From Pedobacter chinensis (GTDB taxonomy: Bacteria; Bacteroidota; Bacteroidia; Sphingobacteriales; Sphingobacteriaceae), in NCBI RefSeq assembly GCF_003339865.1, contig NZ_QPKV01000001.1:124001-188000 (forward strand): a stretch of DNA of 64,000 nucleotides, read 5' to 3'. Within the stretch, counting starts at the first letter, position 1. The number at the start of each line of letters is the position of its first letter. The notes under the pieces are model-generated. The model searched no databases. It was given only the letters and a program-made list of their open reading frames with translations, and was not told the DNA's origin. Shown here piece by piece: positions 9,095 to 17,230 of this stretch. Both the position numbers and the translations under genes were made by a program.

Positions 9095-12000
9095 TGCGAT
9101 TAAACCAACTTACAAAATTTGGAAAGACTGAGCATGAGGGAATTTCGTCAGTTTCAAGTGGTGACGCTTTAAAGACTGACGAAGTTTGCCACCACGCATT
9201 TCCACAAAACTCCGTAAGCCGGGATTGTCAACTTACGAAATTTAGGAGGGCTGAACATGAGGGAATTTCGTCAGTTTCAAGTCGTACTTTAAAGACTGAC
9301 GAAGTTTGCTACCACACATTTCCTCAAAACTTCGTAAGCCGGGATTGCCAACTTACGAAATTTAGGAGGGCCGAGCATGAGGGAATTTCGTCAGTTTTAA
9401 GTCGTACTTTAAAGACTGACGAAGTTTGCCACCACACATTTCTTCAAAAATTCGTAAGCTGGGATTGTCAACTTACGAATTTTAGGAAGGCTGAGCATGA
9501 GGGAATTTCGTCAGTTTCAAGTAATGACACTTTAAAGACTGACGAAGTTTGCCACCACGCATTTCCACAAAACTTCGTAAGCCGGGATTGCCAACTTACG
9601 AAATTTAGGAGGGCTGAGCATGAGGGAATTTCGTCAGTTTCAAGTAGTGATGCTTTAAAGACTGACGAAGTTTGCCACCACGCATTTCCACAAAACTTCG
9701 TAAGCCGGGATTGTCAACTTACAAAATTTAGGAGGGCTGAACATGAGGGAATTTCGTCAGTCTCAAGTAGTGATGCTTTAAAGACTGACGAAGTTTGCCA
9801 CCACGCATTTCCTCAAAACTTCGTAAGCCGGGATACACAACAAGCCTTTACTTTTTACCGTTTAGTATTTGTATTGCTTTGTTTTTTTATTTCAGTAGAG
9901 CTTTCCGCACAAACCAGGCAAGATGTTTCGTTAAATGCCAATTGGGAAACCATTGCTGATGAAAAGAACATTAAAGCGTTTGATGGTTTTCAGTCTGATG
10001 GTTACAGCGTTTCTAATTGGAAGAAAGTTAATGTTCCGCACAATTGGGATCAGTACGAAGGCTATCAACGTAAACTTCATGGCAATAAACATGGTTATGC
10101 CTGGTATCGTAAAACTTTTAAAAGCAATGAAATTAAAGCAGGGAAACGGTTTTTCCTCTATTTCGAAGGCATTGGATCGTATGCAACGATTTGGCTCAAT
10201 GGAAAACAGGTGGGTTATCATGCAGGTGGCAGAACCACATTTACGATAGATGTAACTCCGGTTATCAAATTAAATAATCAAGAAAATCTTTTGGCGGTTC
10301 GGGCAGATCATCCTTCAAATATTCAAGATTTACCCTGGGTTGATGGTGGTTGTTCTACTGAACGGGGTTTTTCTGAAGGGTCTCAACCCATGGGGATTTT
10401 TCGCCCTGTTCATTTAATTGTAACCAGCGAAACCCGGATTGAACCTTTTGGCATTCATATCTGGAACGATAATAAAACTTCAGAAAAATCGGCAATTTTA
10501 AACTTAACCACCACAGTAAAAAACTATAGTTCCAGAACTAAAAATATTACGGTTTTAAATCAATTGATAGATGCTGCCGGTAAACAGATCAAACAACTAA
10601 AACAAAGCACAAACATTCCGGCTGGAAAAGAAACTGTTATATATCAAAAAACAGATCAGATAATTAATCCAAAACTTTGGTCTTTAGAAAACCCTTATCT
10701 CTATACATTAAAAACTTCCATTGTAGAAAATGGTAAAGTGATAGATGAAATAAAAACGCCTTACGGCATCAGGTGGATCAGCTGGCCAATTGGCGATCAG
10801 GCTAATCAAAAAGTATTTCTGCTAAATGGAAAACCCGTTTTTATAAATGGAATAGCAGAATACGAACATTTGATTGGGCAAAGTCATGCTTTTACGAACG
10901 AACAAATCCGTTCCAGAGTAATGCAGATCAAAGCAGCTGGCTTTAATGCCTTTCGTGATGCCCATCAACCGCACAATTTATTATACTCTGACTATTGGGA
11001 TAAGGAAGGCATTTTGTGTTGGACACAAATGGCAGCACACATTTGGTACGATACTCCAGAATTTCGAAAGAACTTTAAAGCACTTTTAACAGATTGGGTT
11101 AAAGAGCGGAGAAATAGCCCGGCTGTAGTTTTATGGGGTTTAGAAAATGAAAGTACCTTGCCCGAAGATTTTGCCAGGGAATGTACAGAACTGATTCGTG
11201 AACTCGATCCAACGGCATCATCACAAAGAAAAGTGACCACTTGTAATGGGGGAAAAGGAACCGACTGGGATGTTCCACAAAACTGGACAGGAACCTATGG
11301 AGGAAATCCGTTAACGTATGGCGAAGACCTGAAAAGACAAGTTTTAGTTGGAGAATATGGTGCCTGGCGAACAATTGATCTCCATCAGGTTGATGCGAAC
11401 GGTAAGGGCTATACCGAAAACAAAATGACTGACTTAATGGAAACGAAAGTTCGTTTAGCTGAAACGGTAAAGGATAAAACAGCAGGACATTTTTTTTGGT
11501 TATACAGTTCACATGATAACCCCGGGCGTGTGCAGGGCGGCGAGGGGTTGCGTGATTTAGATCGGGTTGGTCCTGTAAATTACAAAGGAATGTTTACCCC
11601 ATGGGAAGAACCTACTGATGTTTTTTACATGTTCAGAGCCAATTATGCACCGAAACAAACTGAACCAATGGTGTATATCGTTTCACATACCTGGCCAAAC
11701 CGTTGGTTTACACCAGGTGTAAAAGATAGCATTGTGGTTTACTCCAATTGTGATGAAGTGGAACTTTTCAATGATATTAATGGACAATCTTTAGGCAAGA
11801 AAAAACGTGGTGCTATTGGAACGCATTTCCAATGGGATAAACCTAATATTCAATACAATTTGCTTTATGCAGTTGGTTATGTTAATGGAAAAGCCGTTGC
11901 TAAAGATCAAATGGTGTTAAATAGCCTTCCAAAATCTCCAAATTTTGAGCATTTAATTGATGATAAAAATGTTTTAGCAGCTCAGAAAAACTACAACTAC

Positions 12001-13335
12001 TTATATCGTTTAAATTGTGGTGGTCCATCTTATCAGGATCAATTTGGTGAAATTTGGTCAGCCGATCAGCAATTATCTTCCGGTAAAAAGTATGGTTCAA
12101 CTTCATGGACTTCATCTTTCCCTGGCGTTCCATCGTTTTTTGCGAGCCAGAGAAGAACCTTTTCTCCAATAAGCGGATCTCCGGATTGGAAGCTTTTCCA
12201 ATCTTTTAGGTATGGAAGAGATCAGCTAAGCTTTCATTTTCCAGTTCCGGTTGATGGAGAATATTTAGTGGAAATGTATTTTATTGAACCCTGGCTCGGA
12301 ATAGGTGGAGGAATGAATGCTGAAAAAATGCGTTTGTTTGATGTGGCAATTAATAATAAAACAGTCATTAAAGATTTAGATATCTGGAAAGAAACAGGTG
12401 CCAATAATGTTTTGAAGAAGACTGTAAAGGTAAATTGTAAAGCTGGGCAATTGGTTGTTTCATTCCCACAAGTTAAAGTAGCACAGGCCGTTATTTCTGC
12501 AATTGCGGTTGCAAGCTTAAATCAAGGCATTAAGCTCAATGATCAAAATAATACTATCTTAAACGTGCCAATAAGTGAAGAATACAAAGTTACCAGTTGG
12601 ATGGATATTGGCGATAAACAATTTCTTGATGGAAATGAGGAATTTGCCTCTCTTCCACCAAATTTATATGGTGCAGAGTGGATTCAAATGGCGAAATGTA
12701 AAAAATCATCTAAATTGAATTTTACCGTTAATGCAGAAGCCGATGTTTTTATTGCACTTTACAGGAATACCCCAAATCCTGAAGGTTTTGAGGATACAAA
12801 AACTCAAATTGAAAATAGTGCAGGAGAAAAGCTTACCGTTTATCGTAAACGCTTTAAGATGAATGATCGGGTTATTCTGGATGGGAATGTTGCAGTTGTT
12901 GCTGCAATTCCACCAAGTGAACTTGAGCCTGCATACGATTTAAAAACAGTGACGAGTTATAAGGCCACGGATGCAAAACTTAGTGGCGATCATATTGTGC
13001 AAGAATCTTTAATGGAAAAGCAACGTGTTGTTTTTAAAGAAGATGGTGGCGGTGTTTTAGAGTGGAGCATTGCTGTTGGTGTGGCTGATACTTACTCTTT
13101 AACCATTAAATATCATAATCCCTTTGAGTACCCATTAAAAGGTAAAATTGAATTTTTATCTGCTGATGGAACTTTAATGAAAACCGAACAGGCAGACTTT
13201 GCACCAACGAAGTCTGGTAAATGGAACTACCTCAATACGAACACCGGGAGCATGGTTAATGCAGGAAGTTATAAAGTTCGGTTAACAGCAACTGCAGCAA
13301 AAGGTTTAGCGATTGATGCTTTGGATGTTCAATAA
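9091..13335 (+). CDS. GH2 beta-glycosidase with malectin-like domain and a repeat-derived N-terminal extension
   Basis: A 1414-residue reading frame. From about residue 274 it is a GH2 enzyme: sugar-binding jelly roll (HNWDQYEGYQ, GYAWYRKTF), Ig-like domain and TIM barrel with acid/base E687 in LWGLENES and nucleophile E755 in LVGEYG. A malectin-like domain (about 971-1155, starting LNCGGPSYQDQFGEIW) and further beta domains follow. The signal-peptide core (RLVFVLLCFFISVELSAQ) lies at 257-274, not at the start. Residues about 6-248 are encoded by six tandem 120/123-base repeats in frame. No ATG, GTG or TTG occurs in frame between the first two codons and the signal-peptide core; a TTG lies only inside the core. 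The ATGA overlap with the GH95 stop supports the start used. Substrate unknown, possibly a beta-galactoside or beta-glucuronide. Confidence 0.85.
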   Translation: MMRLNQLTKFGKTEHEGISSVSSGDALKTDEVCHHAFPQNSVSRDCQLTKFRRAEHEGISSVSSRTLKTDEVCYHTFPQNFVSRDCQLTKFRRAEHEGISSVLSRTLKTDEVCHHTFLQKFVSWDCQLTNFRKAEHEGISSVSSNDTLKTDEVCHHAFPQNFVSRDCQLTKFRRAEHEGISSVSSSDALKTDEVCHHAFPQNFVSRDCQLTKFRRAEHEGISSVSSSDALKTDEVCHHAFPQNFVSRDTQQAFTFYRLVFVLLCFFISVELSAQTRQDVSLNANWETIADEKNIKAFDGFQSDGYSVSNWKKVNVPHNWDQYEGYQRKLHGNKHGYAWYRKTFKSNEIKAGKRFFLYFEGIGSYATIWLNGKQVGYHAGGRTTFTIDVTPVIKLNNQENLLAVRADHPSNIQDLPWVDGGCSTERGFSEGSQPMGIFRPVHLIVTSETRIEPFGIHIWNDNKTSEKSAILNLTTTVKNYSSRTKNITVLNQLIDAAGKQIKQLKQSTNIPAGKETVIYQKTDQIINPKLWSLENPYLYTLKTSIVENGKVIDEIKTPYGIRWISWPIGDQANQKVFLLNGKPVFINGIAEYEHLIGQSHAFTNEQIRSRVMQIKAAGFNAFRDAHQPHNLLYSDYWDKEGILCWTQMAAHIWYDTPEFRKNFKALLTDWVKERRNSPAVVLWGLENESTLPEDFARECTELIRELDPTASSQRKVTTCNGGKGTDWDVPQNWTGTYGGNPLTYGEDLKRQVLVGEYGAWRTIDLHQVDANGKGYTENKMTDLMETKVRLAETVKDKTAGHFFWLYSSHDNPGRVQGGEGLRDLDRVGPVNYKGMFTPWEEPTDVFYMFRANYAPKQTEPMVYIVSHTWPNRWFTPGVKDSIVVYSNCDEVELFNDINGQSLGKKKRGAIGTHFQWDKPNIQYNLLYAVGYVNGKAVAKDQMVLNSLPKSPNFEHLIDDKNVLAAQKNYNYLYRLNCGGPSYQDQFGEIWSADQQLSSGKKYGSTSWTSSFPGVPSFFASQRRTFSPISGSPDWKLFQSFRYGRDQLSFHFPVPVDGEYLVEMYFIEPWLGIGGGMNAEKMRLFDVAINNKTVIKDLDIWKETGANNVLKKTVKVNCKAGQLVVSFPQVKVAQAVISAIAVASLNQGIKLNDQNNTILNVPISEEYKVTSWMDIGDKQFLDGNEEFASLPPNLYGAEWIQMAKCKKSSKLNFTVNAEADVFIALYRNTPNPEGFEDTKTQIENSAGEKLTVYRKRFKMNDRVILDGNVAVVAAIPPSELEPAYDLKTVTSYKATDAKLSGDHIVQESLMEKQRVVFKEDGGGVLEWSIAVGVADTYSLTIKYHNPFEYPLKGKIEFLSADGTLMKTEQADFAPTKSGKWNYLNTNTGSMVNAGSYKVRLTATAAKGLAIDALDVQ
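9106..9834 (+). repeat. Six-copy tandem array of a 120/123-bp double-hairpin repeat, inside the GH2 gene
   Basis: The array is 729 bases, exactly three units of 120 plus three of 123, so every length change is a whole codon. Each unit has two inverted repeats: TTCGTCAGT paired with ACTGACGAA, and CTTCGTAAG paired with CTTACGAA across the unit joint. Five of the six units also carry AGGAGG or AGGAAG followed by GCTGAACATGAGG-like sequence, a Shine-Dalgarno-like element and ATG in another frame that stops after 11-12 codons. Copies are very similar, implying recent amplification. There are no variable spacers, so this is not CRISPR. Confidence 0.93.
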
Positions 13336-13433
13336 GATAAGATGATACAATATGTAGCCAAAATCTTATACTAATATTGATCTTTAGAAATGGATATTTG
13401 TTTTAACCAAATTAATAAACGAGCCAACAAATA

Positions 13434-15002
13434 ATGAAGGGTCTTCCAGTTTTCGATCTTGCGATAATCTTCATTTATCTTGTTGGGATGATATTAGTTG
13501 GGGTTTATTTTTCAAGGAAAAATAAAAATTCCGAGCAGTTTACAAAAGCCTCGGGCCTGATTCCCGGATGGGCAATAGGTTTATCCATTTATGCAACATT
13601 TTTAAGTAGTAATACTTTTTTAGGTGTTCCCGGAAAAGCTTTTGGTGCAAATTGGAACGCATTTGTGTTCAGTATTTCAATGCCTTTAGCAGCCTGGGTA
13701 GCATCAAAATATTTCGTTCCATTTTACAGAAATACCGGAGAAATATCAGCTTATACCCATTTAGAAAAACGTTTTGGCGCATGGGCAAGGGTATATGCAG
13801 TAGTTTGCTTTTTGCTTACTCAGCTTGCCAGGATGGGATCTATATTTTTTGGGATTGCATTGAGCTTACAAGCTTTAACCGGATACTCTATGCAGATGAT
13901 CATGATTGTAATGGGCATTTGCATTATTTTTTATACTGTTTTAGGAGGAATTGAAGCGGTAATATGGACGGAAGTGGTACAGGCTGTAGTCAAAACATTT
14001 GGAGCATTGCTAATTCTTTATCTAATCATCAGCAATATGCCGGGAGGCGTTTCAAAAATTGTAGAAATTGGAAAATCAGCAGATAAGTTTAGTCTGGGAA
14101 GCTTTAGATTGGATTTTGCCGGATCTTCATTTTGGGTGGTATTGCTTTACGGATTTTTCATCAACCTGAACAATTTCGGGATGGACCAAAACTATATCCA
14201 AAGGTATCATACAGCATCATCAGGTAAAGCGGCATCGAAATCAATATGGTTGTGTGTTTGGTTGTACATTCCGGCTTCGCTGTTGTTTTTTATTATAGGA
14301 TCTTGCTTGTTTGCATATTATGAAATCAATCCTGAATTGGTTCAATCCATCCGGCATCAGGTAGCAGTTGAACGTTTGCCTTTAAGTGCCTCAGCAGCTG
14401 AAATTTTGAAAGTACAACAGGCCTTACAACCAGCTGATTATGGAGATAAAATAATGCCTCATTTTATGGTAACAAAAATTCCGGTCGGGTTGGTTGGACT
14501 TATTGTTTCTGCCATTTTATCTGCCGCGATGAGTACCATAAGTTCGGGAATGAATGCTTCAGCCACTGTATTTTCGGTTGATATTTACAAGCGATACATT
14601 AAACAGGATATCACTGAAAAGCAAAACTTATCATTGTTACATATGGCAACAGTGGGTTTCGGATTACTTGGAATGATAGCTGGTATTGCAATGATTGGCG
14701 TAAAAAGCATATTGGATGTTTGGTGGGAGCTATCGGGTATTTTTGCCGCAGGTATGCTTGGCTTGTTCTTGCTTGGCATTGTGAGTAGGCAAACTAAAAA
14801 CCACGAAGCAATCATTGCAACCATTATTGGAATCGTAGTGATTATATGGATGACATTTTCCTCGCTTCTTCCGGTGGAGTATGAAGTTTTTAGAAATCCA
14901 CTACATAAGAATATGATTATTGTTGTAGGTACTTTAACCATTTTTCTGGTGGGAATTTTTATTACCAAAATTAAAAACAGAGGAATAGAAGCAGCAAATT
15001 AA
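13434..15002 (+). CDS. Sodium:solute symporter (SSS family)
   Basis: A 522-residue integral membrane protein with about 13-14 hydrophobic segments and no cleavable signal. It starts with FDLAIIFIYLVGMILVGVYFSRK and continues with SIYATFLSSNTFLGVPGKAF, the pattern of sugar- and sugar-acid-type sodium symporters. SAAMSTISSGMNASATVFS in the later half matches the conserved SSS segment near the sodium site. It follows the glycosidase run by about 100 bases and precedes an aldolase-like gene, so import of a released sugar or uronic acid across the inner membrane is the likely job (inference). The substrate cannot be read from sequence. Confidence 0.9.
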   Translation: MKGLPVFDLAIIFIYLVGMILVGVYFSRKNKNSEQFTKASGLIPGWAIGLSIYATFLSSNTFLGVPGKAFGANWNAFVFSISMPLAAWVASKYFVPFYRNTGEISAYTHLEKRFGAWARVYAVVCFLLTQLARMGSIFFGIALSLQALTGYSMQMIMIVMGICIIFYTVLGGIEAVIWTEVVQAVVKTFGALLILYLIISNMPGGVSKIVEIGKSADKFSLGSFRLDFAGSSFWVVLLYGFFINLNNFGMDQNYIQRYHTASSGKAASKSIWLCVWLYIPASLLFFIIGSCLFAYYEINPELVQSIRHQVAVERLPLSASAAEILKVQQALQPADYGDKIMPHFMVTKIPVGLVGLIVSAILSAAMSTISSGMNASATVFSVDIYKRYIKQDITEKQNLSLLHMATVGFGLLGMIAGIAMIGVKSILDVWWELSGIFAAGMLGLFLLGIVSRQTKNHEAIIATIIGIVVIIWMTFSSLLPVEYEVFRNPLHKNMIIVVGTLTIFLVGIFITKIKNRGIEAAN

Positions 15003-15062
15003 GATCGGCTGAATTTGATCAAAGCCATTATTTAAAAACACATTTTACCATATCATAATACA

Positions 15063-15995
15063 ATGGAAAACTCACAAAAAGGGTTCATCCCGGTCATGCT
15101 TACGCCTTTTTTAAGCAACGGAAATATAGATTATCCAGTACTTACCCAATTAACAGAAATTTACCTGCAAGCAGGAGCATCGGGTTTATTTGCAAATTGT
15201 CTATCCAGCGAAATGTTTGAATTAACAGGCCGCGAAAGGATTCAAGCCATTAAACATGTAATAGAAGTGGTTGGAGGTGCAGTACCGGTTGTAGCTACCG
15301 GAACTTTCGGCGGATCGATAGCTAAACAGGCTGATTTTGTAAAAGAAGTAAGCGATTTAGGGGTAGAGGCTGTTATCGCGATTACCAGTTTATTGGCCGA
15401 AGAAAACGAGACTGATGACGTTTTCAATGAACGTGTTTTCGATTTGTTAAACCAAACCAATGAAATTCCAATCGGTTTTTATGAATGCCCTGTTCCATAT
15501 AAACGAGTTTTGAAACCTCAGCAACTAGCTGATTTTGTTTCGACCGGCAGAGTCATTTATCATAAGGATACCTGCCTGGATTTGGGGCAGATTAAAGAAA
15601 AACTACGCTTAACTGAGGGAAATGCATTTGGTTTATATGATGCGTATATTGTACATGCCGTAAAATCTTTAAAAGCAGGATCTTCAGGTTTATCCTGCAT
15701 TCAGGGAAATTACTTTCCGGAGTTAATTGTTTGGCTGTGCGATCATTATAATGATGAAAACCTTAGAGATGAAGTTGAAGTGGTTCAGCAGTTCTTAATT
15801 GATAACATGGATGTAATGCATAATGTTTATCCTGTGGTTTCTAAATACTTTTTACAAAAACGAGGATTAAACATTTCTACTTTTACCCGTAGAAAAGTAG
15901 GTTCATTCACACCGAATGTGGTTAAAGAAGTGGAGAAGTTATTTGATGATTACACTGCCCTGCGTAGTGACTTAAATATTCAGGTATTTATTTAA
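15063..15995 (+). CDS. Dihydrodipicolinate synthase-family class I aldolase/lyase
   Basis: A 310-residue cytoplasmic TIM-barrel protein. The Schiff-base lysine is K168 in VIYHKDT and the conserved tyrosine is Y140 in GFYECPVPY, spaced as in DapA, N-acetylneuraminate lyase and 2-keto-3-deoxy sugar acid aldolases. Length is normal for the family. Next to a symporter and an isomerase in a pectin locus it more probably cleaves or dehydrates a keto-deoxy sugar acid than makes lysine (inference). The GTxGG loop that helps define DapA is not obvious (ANCLSSEMFE occupies the place). Followed by a convergent AraC gene. Confidence 0.85.
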   Translation: MENSQKGFIPVMLTPFLSNGNIDYPVLTQLTEIYLQAGASGLFANCLSSEMFELTGRERIQAIKHVIEVVGGAVPVVATGTFGGSIAKQADFVKEVSDLGVEAVIAITSLLAEENETDDVFNERVFDLLNQTNEIPIGFYECPVPYKRVLKPQQLADFVSTGRVIYHKDTCLDLGQIKEKLRLTEGNAFGLYDAYIVHAVKSLKAGSSGLSCIQGNYFPELIVWLCDHYNDENLRDEVEVVQQFLIDNMDVMHNVYPVVSKYFLQKRGLNISTFTRRKVGSFTPNVVKEVEKLFDDYTALRSDLNIQVFI

Positions 15996-16039
15996 GCTAT
16001 TCAATGGAGATGATGTGGCCTCAACTAACATATTTGTCA

Positions 16040-16073
16040 TTGCACAAAACAATCCTTTATCGTTTTGTGGGCA
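16040..16073. other. Hairpin between convergent aldolase and AraC genes
   Basis: CACAAAAC at 16043-16050 pairs with GTTTTGTG at 16062-16069 across an 11-base loop. It lies between two converging genes and could act as a bidirectional terminator, but there is no T run on either side. The flanks (TTTGTCATTGC) resemble a decayed copy of the REP1 palindrome seen elsewhere. Confidence 0.35.
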
Positions 16074-16131
16074 ATCTCATTGTGGTTATAATGCAGGAAG
16101 AAGGGTGCATGTCTAATGAATAGGCATGTAT

Positions 16132-17001
16132 TTAATTCAAATACTTCCTTTTATAATCTAAAGGAGTCATTCCGGTTACCTTTTTAAAGTGCCTGTAGAA
16201 ATTAGATACATTATTGAAGCCACAATCAAAACAAATCATTTCTGTCGGTAATTTATTTTCAATTAAGAATCTACAAGCATGGCTTACCCTGATCTCGATG
16301 AGAAAATCATAAAAAGTCTTCTTCGTCATGAGTTTAAAATACCTGCAAAATGAAGTTACGCTCAAGTTGCTTAATGAGGCTACTTCTTCCAGCGTAATAT
16401 CCTTTTTATAATTGCTTAGCGTGTAGTTGCAGATTTTATTGATGCGTAAAGTTTCTGATTCATTTGACTGGTAAAAAGTATTTTTACTCGTTACGATGGT
16501 TGAATATTCATCAGTTTCTGCTAAAGTTTTCAATATAGAAAGCAGAATTATGATACGGTCAAGGTTTGTGGCATCAACTGCTGCCCGCATCAAATCAACC
16601 AGCTTATCTTTTGCTTTTCCATGAATAACCATTCCATTTTTTGCCTTTTCAAATAATTTCGGAATAAGGTAAGCTTCAGGTAAGGTAAGCATATATTTTC
16701 CAAGGCAATCAGGCAGAAAATGAATAACCATGGCTTCCGTATTCAAATCAGGATTGTTTTGGAAATATTCATCTTTACAACGCCAGGTATGAGGAAGATT
16801 TTCGCCTAAAAGTATCATTTCATCCGGTTCAAAATTGCTGATATTGTCGCCTATAAAACGCAGGCCCTCACCTTTTATCACATAGTGCAATTCCAGCTCT
16901 GGGTGATAGTGCCAAATGTTGCCGAAATCCGGTTTGATATCATGGCGAATGCTAAAAGAACTTTGTAATGTAACCGGTACTTTATGAAAATGAGGTTTCA
17001 T
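16132..17001 (-). CDS. AraC-family transcriptional regulator with cupin sensor domain
   Basis: A 289-residue regulator. Residues about 15-110 form a cupin-type ligand domain (IWHYHPELELHYVIKGEGLRF). Residues about 190-289 hold the double helix-turn-helix of AraC proteins, with LEEVASLSNLSVTSFCRYFK and the family ending CGFNNVSNFYRHFKKVTGMT. It is divergent from the isomerase gene and probably senses a sugar to control that gene, the adjacent catabolic genes or both (inference). It sits between catabolic and uptake genes, so a role in the whole locus is possible. Confidence 0.95.
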   Translation of the reverse strand: MKPHFHKVPVTLQSSFSIRHDIKPDFGNIWHYHPELELHYVIKGEGLRFIGDNISNFEPDEMILLGENLPHTWRCKDEYFQNNPDLNTEAMVIHFLPDCLGKYMLTLPEAYLIPKLFEKAKNGMVIHGKAKDKLVDLMRAAVDATNLDRIIILLSILKTLAETDEYSTIVTSKNTFYQSNESETLRINKICNYTLSNYKKDITLEEVASLSNLSVTSFCRYFKLMTKKTFYDFLIEIRVSHACRFLIENKLPTEMICFDCGFNNVSNFYRHFKKVTGMTPLDYKRKYLN

Positions 17002-17230
17002 ATTTATTATTCAAATATTTGGTTAGTGTTGTTGTTTTATGATTACTAAATCATGCAGGTAATAGCCCTAAAGTTAGATAGTTTTATGATAATATCCTAT
17101 ATTAATTTGATAAAAAGTACTATTAAATAGTGTTTTTGTTTGTTGAGTTTTGTATTATAGCCCGTTAGTGCTAAACCAAATATAAGAAAGCAAATTATTT
17201 TTATATAAATTTTTTGTTCATTAATGAATT
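17002..17230. promoter_or_regulatory. Divergent control region between araC-type gene and isomerase gene
   Basis: This AT-rich stretch of 229 bases contains the promoters of both genes and is the natural place for an AraC operator. GAGTTTTGTATTATAGCC at 17145-17162 matches, with one base change and one indel, a sequence 8 bases upstream of the first glycosidase gene. I see no clear direct-repeat operator by eye. Confidence 0.4.

Noticed and set aside
9106..9834. CRISPR-like tandem array
   Set aside because: Units of 120/123 bases are repeated whole with no unique spacers, have two internal hairpins, and are part of an open frame. No cas genes are present.
11099..11512. Minus-strand frame of 137 codons inside the GH2 gene
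   Set aside because: It lies opposite the catalytic barrel of a clear enzyme, has no recognisable protein features and no promoter context. Other antisense frames in the window are treated the same way.
15063..15995. Lysine-pathway dihydrodipicolinate synthase
   Set aside because: Context is sugar catabolism and the loop typical for DapA is not evident, so only the aldolase superfamily is claimed.
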